Part shown: positions 1-5,923 of the stretch, piece by piece
Position numbering within the stretch: the stretch's first letter is position 1
Layout: every line of letters starts with the position of its first letter
Assembly (NCBI GenBank): GCA_903879975.1
Contig: CAIRNL010000358.1
Span: 1-19,460, forward strand
Reading direction: 5' to 3'
DNA: 19,460 bases
From: an uncultured Chloroflexota bacterium
GTDB lineage: Bacteria > Chloroflexota > Anaerolineae > Caldilineales > Caldilineaceae
Made by a program: the position numbers and the translations under genes
Notes under the pieces: model-generated
Seen by the model: the letters and a program-made list of their open reading frames with translations, nothing else
Databases searched by the model: none
What the model was told of the DNA's origin: nothing

Positions 1-418
1 ATTCCAGCGCATCCAGCAACTGCATCGCCCATGCCAACACCTGCATCTCTTTGAGGACTTCTCCGCGGCGCTGGCTTTCCTGCAGAATCTCCTGGAGGTC
101 GCGCCCTTCGACAAAATCCATCACCAGGTATTCGCAGCCATCGATGGAGAAGTAATCGGATACCTTGGGCAGGTTGGGATGATCGAGACGGGCCAGGGTG
201 CTCGCCTCGATACGAAACTGCTCGGCGAGTTGCTCCAGGTTTTCGGGCGCCGCCGATGCCGCAGAGAGGGCAGGCAGAATCTCTTTGACGGCACAGACGC
301 GTCCCTCCAGACGCAGGTCATCGGCGCGATAGACTGCGCCCATGCCACCCTGTCCGACGAGTTCCTGGATGCGATAGCGATTGCGGAGGATGGCACCGGT
401 TTCAAGGATGTGCTGCAC
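1..418 (-). CDS. Serine/threonine protein kinase, N-terminal lobe (partial, runs off left edge)
   Basis: This is the first 139 codons of a eukaryotic-like (Hanks-type) Ser/Thr kinase, which transfers phosphate from ATP to Ser/Thr of target proteins. Seen: a glycine-rich loop GQGGMGAVY at about residues 22-30, the ATP-anchoring lysine in CAVKEI (K45), and the helix C glutamate in FRIEAS (E71). The hinge-like YLVMDFVEGRDL follows, so the whole N-lobe is present. The catalytic loop and DFG lie outside the window. The start is GTG at 418 because an in-frame TGA lies two codons upstream; GGTGA a few bases before the GTG is a modest ribosome binding site. The gene is divergent from the FHA-winged-helix regulator, and a good promoter (-35 at 545-550, -10 at 522-527) faces it. 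Pairing with an FHA protein suggests that protein is a partner, which is inference. The identification as a kinase is firm; the substrate is unknown. Confidence 0.93.
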   Translation of the reverse strand, partial: MQHILETGAILRNRYRIQELVGQGGMGAVYRADDLRLEGRVCAVKEILPALSAASAAPENLEQLAEQFRIEASTLARLDHPNLPKVSDYFSIDGCEYLVMDFVEGRDLQEILQESQRRGEVLKEMQVLAWAMQLLDALE

Positions 419-467
419 TTGTCACCAATGGGGAGTTGACTGAATCGTTTTTCCCGTTGCATAAGTC

Positions 468-476
468 TGGTATAAT
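468..476 (+). promoter_or_regulatory. Extended -10 promoter for the FHA regulator-hemW-coaD run
   Basis: TGG followed by TATAAT (471-476) forms a perfect extended -10 element. The -35 position (about 448-453, TTTTTC) is poor, which extended -10 promoters tolerate. The start would be near 483, giving a leader of about 190 bases before the ATG at 675. No better plus-strand promoter is visible between 480 and 675. Confidence 0.55.
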
Positions 477-480
477 GATT

Positions 481-506
481 GCATTCGTGTTTCGGAATGC
501 CATTCC
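481..506. repeat. Overlapping inverted repeats of a GAATG motif between divergent genes
   Basis: GGAATG (494-499) and CATTCC (501-506) form a perfect inverted repeat around one central base. GCATTC (481-486) and GAATGC (495-500) form a second perfect repeat that shares the middle arm. The motif CATTC/GAATG therefore occurs three times in 26 bases. The cluster sits within the predicted 5' ends of both divergent transcripts, where a regulator could bind or an RNA hairpin could form. Function is inferred only from position and symmetry. Confidence 0.5.
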
Positions 507-521
507 AGATGTCATGTATGC

Positions 522-550
522 ATTATGCGTATACGGCGCGGAGCTGTCAA
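522..550 (-). promoter_or_regulatory. Sigma70-type promoter for the Ser/Thr kinase gene
   Basis: On the minus strand TTGACA (545-550) is followed after exactly 17 bases by CATAAT (522-527). The -35 box is perfect and the -10 box matches five of six. Transcription would begin near 515 and leave a leader of about 97 bases before the GTG at 418. This leader runs across the oppositely directed -10 box at 471-476. Confidence 0.7.
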
Positions 551-674
551 TTGTAGCCTGGACGGTTAGGGAACGAAGCACCTCCAGAGTTTGGGAAAGA
601 GAAAGCCTGAACGGCGCTGTTAGAGAAAACGCCAACTTCGGCCAGGAATATGGGTAGCTAGATAGAGGAGTCCG

Positions 675-1376
675 ATGTCAGCCGAGTCAAATCAGGATGC
701 AATGCACGGAACGGAAATTGAGGGGAATCCTAGGCCCAAAGAGAGCGCGATGTTGGTATTGCAGCGTGGTGCGGAGACGGGACGGCGTTGGCCGTTGGAC
801 CGCACACGATCGCTTATGATTGGCCGTGACGAGGACTGTGACATCCATCTGCCCGATCGGCAGGTGAGCCGGAACCACGCGCGCATCTACTGGACCGGCG
901 AACAATTCTGCGTAGAGGATCTTGGCAGCAAGAATGGCACGCATGTCAACGGCCAGGAAGTGCAGAGGACTTCGGTTCCCCTTCGGGACGGGGACGAACT
1001 GCAAATTGCCCTGCGTTTCAAGCTTGCGTTCGTCGATGCGGGTGCCACGGCCCCTCTTTCGTTGGACAATGACAAGCGCGGGTTGCGTATTGACAAGGAG
1101 ACACGTCAGGTCTGGGCCAACGGCATCATCATCGACCCGCCGTTGAGCTTGCATCAGTATCGTCTGCTCGAAGTGCTTTGGGATTCGGGCGGCAGCGTTG
1201 TGACGCGCGAGCAGATTGTCGAAGCGGTGTGGCCTGAGGCCGCCAGCGAGGGTGTCAGTGAGCAGGCTATCGACGCCCTGGTGCGTCGGCTGCGTGAGCG
1301 CATTGAGGAGAGTGACGACGAATTTCGTTACATTATTACGGTACGTGGCCACGGCTTCCGCCTGGAAAATCGATGA
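675..1376 (+). CDS. FHA domain-winged helix DNA-binding regulator
   Basis: A 233-residue two-domain protein. An FHA domain, which binds phosphothreonine peptides, spans about residues 25-120 with its hallmarks IGRD (49-52), SRNHAR (65-70) and GSKNGTHVNG (84-93). An OmpR/PhoB-type winged helix (Trans_reg_C) spans about 135-232, with LSLHQYRLLEVLW, then VSEQAIDALVRRLRERI as the recognition region, and the closing VRGHGFRL wing. There is no receiver domain, so control is more likely through phosphothreonine recognition than aspartate phosphorylation (inference). The start at ATG 675 is backed by AGAGGAG four bases upstream. Its stop overlaps the hemW start (ATGA). The divergent Ser/Thr kinase is the obvious candidate partner. 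Mycobacterial EmbR, which joins the same two domain types in the opposite order and is a kinase substrate, is a known precedent. Confidence 0.93.
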   Translation: MSAESNQDAMHGTEIEGNPRPKESAMLVLQRGAETGRRWPLDRTRSLMIGRDEDCDIHLPDRQVSRNHARIYWTGEQFCVEDLGSKNGTHVNGQEVQRTSVPLRDGDELQIALRFKLAFVDAGATAPLSLDNDKRGLRIDKETRQVWANGIIIDPPLSLHQYRLLEVLWDSGGSVVTREQIVEAVWPEAASEGVSEQAIDALVRRLRERIEESDDEFRYIITVRGHGFRLENR

Positions 1377-2581
1377 GCGTCACGCCGGCGTTTGGACTGT
1401 ACATTCATATTCCATTCTGCGCACGCAAGTGCCCGTACTGCGATTTCAACACCTACGCTGGGCTGGAATCGCTGCACGACGCTACCGTCGATGCGCTCTG
1501 CGCCGAGATGGAGCGTTGGGCAGATTGTCTGGCTGGCCGCACGGTAAGCACTGTCTTCGTGGGCGGCGGTACGCCGACTCTACTGACGGCACCCCAGCTG
1601 GAGCGCGTCTTTGCGGCCTTGCATCGTCATTTTACAGTGGCTGCTGGCGCTGAGATCAGCTGCGAAGCCAATCCTGGGACGGTCGACCAGGCCAAGTTCA
1701 GAATCTTGCGAGCGTTGGGGGTCAATCGCCTGAGCATGGGCGTGCAGAGTTTTCAGCCCGCCGAGTTGCACTTCCTGGGTCGCATCCATTCGGTCGACGA
1801 TGTAGGGCATGCACTTGCAACGGCGCGCAAGGCCGGGTTCGACAACATCAACCTGGATTTCATCTTTGGGTTGCCGAGCCAGACGGAGGCCAGCTGGCGC
1901 GACACGCTGGACCGAGCCCTGGTGTTGGCGCCGGAACATCTGAGCCTGTACAGCTTGATCGTCGAGCCAAACACGCCGCTCTTTCACTGGGTAGAGAGCG
2001 GCAGTGTGCGTGAGCCCGACGAAGACCAGGCTGCGCTGTTCTATGAATATGCAATAGAGCACCTGGCAAGTAGCGGCTATATTCAATATGAGGTTTCTAA
2101 CTGGGCGCGGCGCACAGGTACATGCAGCAACCATGAGACGCCTGAACTTGCGTGCCGGCACAACCTGATCTACTGGCGCAATGAAGACTACCTGGGGATT
2201 GGACCGGGCGCACACAGCCACCTCCGTAGAGTGCAGAATGGCGCCCAGGCAGAGCGGCGTTGGGGTAATCGAAAACCGGTGCCGTCCTATGTCAAGCGAA
2301 TCCATGCCGGCGACAGCGTTCAGGATTTTGAAGAGCAGATCTCGCTGCTGACAGGCATGGGCGAGACCATGATGCTCGGACTGCGCCTCGTGCGCGAGGG
2401 GGTGACGCTTGAGCGCTTCTACGGGCTGCACGGCCGCTCACTGAACGAGGCCTTTGCTGCCGAGTTGGGCTTCCTTTGTCGTGACGGATTGTTGGCTGTC
2501 GATGACCGGCGCGTCTGCCTGACGCGGCGCGGTCTAATGGTGGGCAACCAGGTATTTGCCCGATTTTTGCCGGATAACTGA
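1373..2581 (+). CDS. hemW: Radical SAM haem chaperone HemW
   Basis: A 402-residue radical SAM protein of the HemW family (formerly HemN-like, oxygen-independent coproporphyrinogen oxidase-like), which binds haem and delivers it to respiratory enzymes. Seen: the 4Fe-4S cysteine motif at C16, C20 and C23 within IHIPFCARKCPYCDF, the SAM-binding GGGTPT at 64-69, and the haem-binding HNLIYW at 263-268. The last motif separates HemW from true HemN. The C-terminal wing-like domain (EQISLLTGMGETMMLGLRL onward) is present and the length is normal. About ten extra residues with an additional cysteine lie before the HNxxYW motif. The ATG overlaps the stop of the FHA regulator by four bases, so translation is probably coupled. 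Confidence 0.93.
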   Translation: MSVTPAFGLYIHIPFCARKCPYCDFNTYAGLESLHDATVDALCAEMERWADCLAGRTVSTVFVGGGTPTLLTAPQLERVFAALHRHFTVAAGAEISCEANPGTVDQAKFRILRALGVNRLSMGVQSFQPAELHFLGRIHSVDDVGHALATARKAGFDNINLDFIFGLPSQTEASWRDTLDRALVLAPEHLSLYSLIVEPNTPLFHWVESGSVREPDEDQAALFYEYAIEHLASSGYIQYEVSNWARRTGTCSNHETPELACRHNLIYWRNEDYLGIGPGAHSHLRRVQNGAQAERRWGNRKPVPSYVKRIHAGDSVQDFEEQISLLTGMGETMMLGLRLVREGVTLERFYGLHGRSLNEAFAAELGFLCRDGLLAVDDRRVCLTRRGLMVGNQVFARFLPDN

Positions 2582-2598
2582 ACTGAAAGGCTCTATAC

Positions 2599-3141
2599 AT
2601 GGCGCGCGCACTCTATCCTGGAACTTTTGATCCTATTCATAACGGACACATCGATATTGCCGTGCGTGCCAGCGTGCTTTTCGACGAAGTGATCGTCGCT
2701 GTGTATGACGCTCCCCCCAAGAAATTGCTCTTCGATACTGCTGACCGCTATGCATTGGCGCGGATCGCTTTCGAACATGTTTCCACAATCAAGGTGGTGA
2801 CCTACGAGGGGTTGACTATTGAGTGCGCGCGCGATCTCAAGGCCGACGTGATCCTGCGCGGCCTGCGCAATGTCGCCGATTTTGAGTATGAGCAGCAGAT
2901 TGGCTGGGCCAATAGCGAACTGGCGCCGGAAGTCGAATTGTGCTGTCTCTTCTGCAGCAGCGAATATGCCTATCTGAGTGCGACGATTCTCAAAGAGGTG
3001 GCCAACCTGGGCGGAGAATGCGGCGCCTGGGCGCCGGCTCACGTGCTGGAGGCCCTCAGCCGGAAACTTGACCGCCCAGTTCGCAACAATGCACCCAAGC
3101 TGTACCTGCGCCACGAAGACAAGCTGGTGCATCGGGACTGA
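2599..3141 (+). CDS. coaD: Pantetheine-phosphate adenylyltransferase
   Basis: CoaD (PPAT) transfers AMP from ATP to 4'-phosphopantetheine to make dephospho-CoA, the penultimate step of coenzyme A synthesis in the cytoplasm. Seen: the nucleotidyltransferase start YPGTFDPIHNGHIDI (residues 6-20) with the HxGH signature, GLRNVADFEYE in mid-protein, and YLSATILKEVANLGG near the C-terminus, corresponding to the family's ISSTxVKE segment. The protein has 180 residues, about 20 more than typical, the surplus being a C-terminal tail. GAAAGG lies eight bases before the ATG. It follows hemW by 17 bases and is probably in the same transcript. Confidence 0.95.
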   Translation: MARALYPGTFDPIHNGHIDIAVRASVLFDEVIVAVYDAPPKKLLFDTADRYALARIAFEHVSTIKVVTYEGLTIECARDLKADVILRGLRNVADFEYEQQIGWANSELAPEVELCCLFCSSEYAYLSATILKEVANLGGECGAWAPAHVLEALSRKLDRPVRNNAPKLYLRHEDKLVHRD

Positions 3142-3161
3142 CAACCACCGGGAGGTATCCT

Positions 3162-3653
3162 ATGGCCATTCTACAGATTATCGACCAACTGGATGCGCTG
3201 GTGGAGAACAGCCGGCGTGTGCCGATGTTATCTTTGTGCATGATTGATTATGGTGCGACAAAACAGGCTATCGAACGCCTGCGCGTCAATGTCCCCAGTT
3301 CAATTATGGAGAGCGAGCGTATGTTGCAGGAGCGTGACCGGATCCTGGAGGCTGCTGAGGCAGAGGCGACGCACATGCTCGAACATGCCAGGCGCCACGC
3401 CAATGAGATGCTCAGCAATGATTCGCTGGTCGCATCTGCCCGCCAGGAAGCCGAGCGTATCGTCATGGATGCCCAGCATACGGCGCAGGTGCGTCGCGAC
3501 GAGGCCGATCGCTATGCTGCACGCGTCCTCGATGAATTGGCTGAGAAATTGCGCATCATCAGCAAGCAAGTAGATAACGGCCTCGAATTGTTGCGCCAAA
3601 ATCTCGATCTGGACGGAACCCATGTTGCCGGTGATGAGCGCTCCCGGCGTTGA
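3162..3653 (+). CDS. Coiled-coil protein of unknown function (DivIVA/ATP synthase b-like)
   Basis: 163 residues. From about residue 45 to 135 the sequence is a continuous, charged, alanine-rich helix with heptad character (for example RDRILEAAEAEATHMLEHAR) and no prolines, typical of a coiled coil. Such proteins are often labelled ATP synthase subunit b-like or DivIVA-like, but there is no N-terminal membrane segment, so it is not a genuine F0 b subunit. The first 45 residues (MAILQIIDQLDALVENSRRV) may form a separate short helix domain. A strong GGGAGG lies six bases before the ATG, and the gene follows coaD by 20 bases. A filament-forming or scaffold role is possible but I do not assign one. 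Confidence 0.8.
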   Translation: MAILQIIDQLDALVENSRRVPMLSLCMIDYGATKQAIERLRVNVPSSIMESERMLQERDRILEAAEAEATHMLEHARRHANEMLSNDSLVASARQEAERIVMDAQHTAQVRRDEADRYAARVLDELAEKLRIISKQVDNGLELLRQNLDLDGTHVAGDERSRR

Positions 3654-3692
3654 TGCCGGTGCCAGAGCTTTTTCATTGCATCCCTATTCCGT

Positions 3693-3721
3693 TTGACAGA
3701 ACGCCTGACGCTGGCTATACT
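3693..3721 (+). promoter_or_regulatory. Strong sigma70 promoter for the yceD-rpmF unit
   Basis: TTGACA (3693-3698), a 17-base spacer and TATACT (3716-3721). The start would be near 3728, giving a leader of about 96 bases before the yceD ATG. The same two hexamers with the same spacing occur upstream of the OsmC-like gene (10868-10896). Confidence 0.75.
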
Positions 3722-3798
3722 GATCCCCTGTTTCTGGCCCACGCCGATTGACCCGGACGCGGTCATTGGCGGATGGCAATCTGGCTGAACGATCAGGG

Positions 3799-3817
3799 CC
3801 TCCTGAGATACAGGAGG
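3799..3817 (+). promoter_or_regulatory. Hairpin sequestering the yceD ribosome binding site
   Basis: CCTCCTG (3799-3805) pairs perfectly with CAGGAGG (3811-3817) across a five-base loop, AGATA. The right arm is the Shine-Dalgarno sequence of the DUF177 gene, six bases before its ATG at 3824. In RNA this would hide the ribosome binding site. GGCCC (3736-3740) and CCCTG (3726-3730), further up the leader, could each pair with the base run CAGGGCC (3794-3800), which adjoins and overlaps the left arm, and so compete with the hairpin. Regulation by folding is inferred. Confidence 0.6.
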
Positions 3818-3823
3818 GCGTAC

Positions 3824-4417
3824 ATGCAATTCAACGTTGCTCAACTGCTCAAGGAATTGACTGGCGCAACCCGCCGGTACGAATTGGCCGAACCCCTTGG
3901 TGGCCTTGATGAGGAACTCAAGTTGCTTGGGCCGCTGGTGGGAAACGTGCAGTTGTTGCGTACCAACAGCGGCGTGCTGGTGACGGGCGAGTTGAGTACA
4001 GTTGTGCAGGTAGCCTGCAACCGCTGTCTGGAGCCGATTGCGGCGGCAATTCGTTTCGACCTTGCAGAGAGTTTCCGTCCGCTGACCGAGGTTTATACTG
4101 GTCGCTACCTGCGTCCGGATGAGTTCGAAGGATCGGAAGATGAGTTGGATGACGCTGCCCTGCTGATCGATGAGCGGCACATCCTGGACTTGTCGGAGGT
4201 TGTGCGGCAGGCAGTATGGCTGGCGTTGCCCATGTATCCGGGATGCAATTGGGAGGGGGCTGGAACTTGTCCGAACCTGAGCAGGCGGATGGCTGAACTG
4301 GGTAACCTGGCCGACATTGAACTTTACACCGATGAAGAGGGGCCGCACCAGGAAGACGAGATCGACCCGCGCTGGGCTGCACTGCTCAAGTTGCGCAGCA
4401 ATGATGACAGCGCATAG
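3824..4417 (+). CDS. yceD: DUF177 / YceD family protein
   Basis: A 197-residue member of the YceD (DUF177) family, which is almost always encoded directly before ribosomal protein L32 and is linked to 23S rRNA/ribosome assembly. Seen: CNRCLEPI (C65, C68) and a second cysteine pair at C141 and C149 in the C-terminal half. The family's usual C-terminal cluster (CxxxCxGLCPxCG) is reduced here to two cysteines, so four rather than six remain, which could still bind one metal. The ATG at 3824 is chosen over an in-frame upstream ATG at 3773 because AGGAGGG lies five bases before it and the family N-terminus (FNVAQLLKE) begins there. It has its own promoter and is followed after 79 bases by rpmF. 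Confidence 0.88.
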   Translation: MQFNVAQLLKELTGATRRYELAEPLGGLDEELKLLGPLVGNVQLLRTNSGVLVTGELSTVVQVACNRCLEPIAAAIRFDLAESFRPLTEVYTGRYLRPDEFEGSEDELDDAALLIDERHILDLSEVVRQAVWLALPMYPGCNWEGAGTCPNLSRRMAELGNLADIELYTDEEGPHQEDEIDPRWAALLKLRSNDDSA

Positions 4418-4438
4418 TCATGGAGAAATGAAAAGCCG

Positions 4439-4465
4439 GCAGTGAGGGTTTTTGCCTGTCACTGC
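4439..4465 (+). other. Hairpin in the yceD-rpmF spacer
   Basis: GCAGTGA (4439-4445) and TCACTGC (4459-4465) are perfect inverted repeats around 13 bases, and inner GG/CC bases could add pairs. There is no T-run after it, so it is not a normal terminator. It lies 31 bases before the rpmF ATG and leaves the rpmF ribosome binding site (AAGGAG, 4483-4488) free. It may be an mRNA processing or stability element. Confidence 0.4.
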
Positions 4466-4496
4466 ATCTTGTACCTGCGGGTAAGGAGTCTGGAAA

Positions 4497-4697
4497 ATGG
4501 GACCGCTACCAAAACGAAAATTGAGCAAAGGTCGCCGCGATCGCCGACGCGCCCATGATGCTATCGGCGTGCCGAATCTGGGCGAGTGCGGGAACTGCCA
4601 CCAGCCCGTGCTGCCGCATCGGGTCTGCCCTCACTGTGGCTATTACAAAGGGCGCCAGGTGTTGAGCCTCAACGCGGACAAACCAGCCAAGAAGTAA
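4497..4697 (+). CDS. rpmF: 50S ribosomal protein L32 (zinc-ribbon form)
   Basis: A 66-residue L32 of the large ribosomal subunit. Seen: the basic N-terminus PKRKLSKGRRDRRRAHDA, which runs into rRNA, then the zinc ribbon CGNC (C31, C34) and CPHC (C44, C47), followed by CGYYKGRQVL as in the family. All four zinc ligands are kept, so this is the C+ form. AAGGAG lies eight bases before the ATG. It is paired with yceD, the usual arrangement, and is closed off by an intrinsic terminator 16 bases after its stop. Confidence 0.97.
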   Translation: MGPLPKRKLSKGRRDRRRAHDAIGVPNLGECGNCHQPVLPHRVCPHCGYYKGRQVLSLNADKPAKK

Positions 4698-4713
4698 GCA
4701 ACGCAGCGCTGCG

Positions 4714-4752
4714 AAGGGGATTTGGGAACTTGCCAAATCCCCTTTTTCTTTT
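4714..4752 (+). terminator. Intrinsic terminator of the yceD-rpmF unit
   Basis: A 12-bp perfect stem (4714-4725 with 4733-4744; core GGGGATTTGG/CCAAATCCCC), a seven-base loop and a T-rich tract (TTTTTCTTTT, 4743-4752). Immediately before it lies a separate 12-bp palindrome, CGCAGCGCTGCG (4702-4713). This would separate rpmF transcription from fabD, which begins only about 30 bases later. Confidence 0.9.
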
Positions 4753-4782
4753 GTCTGTTATTGGAGCGCATTGAGATCGAAC

Positions 4783-5766
4783 ATGAGCGTATTCCCTTTA
4801 CTCCTTGCCGCCAGCAACACAGGCTTTCTTTTTCCAGGCCAGGGCAGCCAGCACGCCGGTATGGTTGCGGAACTGGTGGCCACTTACTCTGCTGCCCGCA
4901 TTGCGCTCGAAGAGGCCGATGATACACTAGGGTTTGCTTTGAGCCGGCTCATGCTCGATGGGCCAGAAGAGGAACTGACTGACACCGTGAATGCGCAGCC
5001 TGCTCTGCTGGCCGCCAGTGTTGCCGTCATGGCAGCGCTGAGCGCTGAGATGGGCGAGCGCATGCCGGTTGCGGGCACTGGCAGCTTTGTCGCAGGCCAC
5101 AGTATGGGGGAGTACTCCGCCTTGGTTGCGGCAGGCAGCCTTTCCTACAGTGATGGGTTGCGTCTTGTCCGCGCACGTGGCCATCTGATGAAAGAAGCGG
5201 GTACGCAGGCACCGGGCATGATGGCTGCTGTCCTCGGCTTTGACGAAGCACGCGTGGCGGAACTTTGTGCCGAAATCTCGGCGACCGTCGGTATCGTGCA
5301 GATTGCGAACGATAACTGCCCTGGCCAACTTGTGATCTCGGGCGATCGTGCCGGGATGGAAGCGGCCATGGCGGCGTTGACTGCGGCCGGTGCGCGCAAG
5401 GTCGTGCCGTTGGCCGTGAGCATTGCTGCGCACAGCCCGCTCATGCATTCTGCAGCGGATGCGTTGCGTGCTGCCATCGCTGCTACCAAGATAGGGGTGC
5501 CAGCGGTGCCGGTCATCGGCAACACAACGGCGCAACCGCTGAGAGACGTCGATGCGATTCGCACCGAGCTTGCCGCGCAACTCACTGGCAGCGTGCGTTG
5601 GACGGCTTCGGTGCAGGCCATGGTGAATGCTGGTGTCACCACCTTTGTGGAACTGGGTGCCGGTGATGTATTGACCAGTCTTGTCAAGCGCATCGACCGC
5701 AGTGCAACGCGCATTGCAGTGAATGAGCCTGATGGCGTGCGCGCCTATGTCGCTATGCTGTCCTGA
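4783..5766 (+). CDS. fabD: Malonyl-CoA:ACP transacylase
   Basis: FabD moves malonyl groups from CoA to acyl carrier protein, supplying the extender units of type II fatty acid synthesis. Seen: FPGQGSQ (about 17-23), the nucleophile in GHSMGEYSAL (Ser107), the carboxylate-binding arginine in RARGHLMKEAG (R132), QIANDNCPGQLVISG, and the catalytic histidine in AAHSPLM (His217). Length is 327 residues, close to the usual 310. The start is ambiguous: ATG 4783 is taken, but TTG at 4771 has a better placed GGAG (4763-4766) and would add four residues. The gene begins right after the rpmF terminator. No clear promoter of its own is visible, so it may depend on readthrough or a weak promoter. Confidence 0.95.
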   Translation: MSVFPLLLAASNTGFLFPGQGSQHAGMVAELVATYSAARIALEEADDTLGFALSRLMLDGPEEELTDTVNAQPALLAASVAVMAALSAEMGERMPVAGTGSFVAGHSMGEYSALVAAGSLSYSDGLRLVRARGHLMKEAGTQAPGMMAAVLGFDEARVAELCAEISATVGIVQIANDNCPGQLVISGDRAGMEAAMAALTAAGARKVVPLAVSIAAHSPLMHSAADALRAAIAATKIGVPAVPVIGNTTAQPLRDVDAIRTELAAQLTGSVRWTASVQAMVNAGVTTFVELGAGDVLTSLVKRIDRSATRIAVNEPDGVRAYVAMLS

Positions 5767-5791
5767 GCCTGAACCTGAGCCTTTGGATTCG

Positions 5792-5820
5792 TTTCAAATT
5801 TGGCTGAAGCCGGGTATAAT
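5792..5820 (+). promoter_or_regulatory. Probable promoter for fabG-nusB-tat genes
   Basis: A perfect -10 box TATAAT (5815-5820) lies in the 157-base fabD-fabG spacer. Seventeen bases upstream is TTTCAA (5792-5797), a weak -35. The start would be near 5827, with a leader of about 97 bases. A short direct repeat, CCTGAGCC (5762-5769 and 5774-5781), precedes it at the fabD stop. Confidence 0.5.
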
Positions 5821-5923
5821 GCATCGGGCGTTACGGGGAGGTTGCGTGGCCTGAGCGCTGACCAGATCTGAAGCGTAACGTGCTGCAAGTGTGGCTGTTG
5901 AACGGAACAAGGACAGGGGAATC

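Noticed and set aside
121..462. A minus-strand frame with an ATG at 462 overlapping the kinase
   Set aside because: The kinase motifs (glycine loop, catalytic lysine, helix C glutamate) are in the neighbouring frame starting at GTG 418.
687..1352. A 221-codon minus-strand frame opposite the FHA regulator
   Set aside because: The plus strand encodes clear FHA and winged-helix domains with a good ribosome binding site; the reverse frame has no domain.
1580..2431. A 283-codon minus-strand frame opposite hemW
   Set aside because: Antisense to a firmly identified HemW with all motifs; no family features in the reverse translation.
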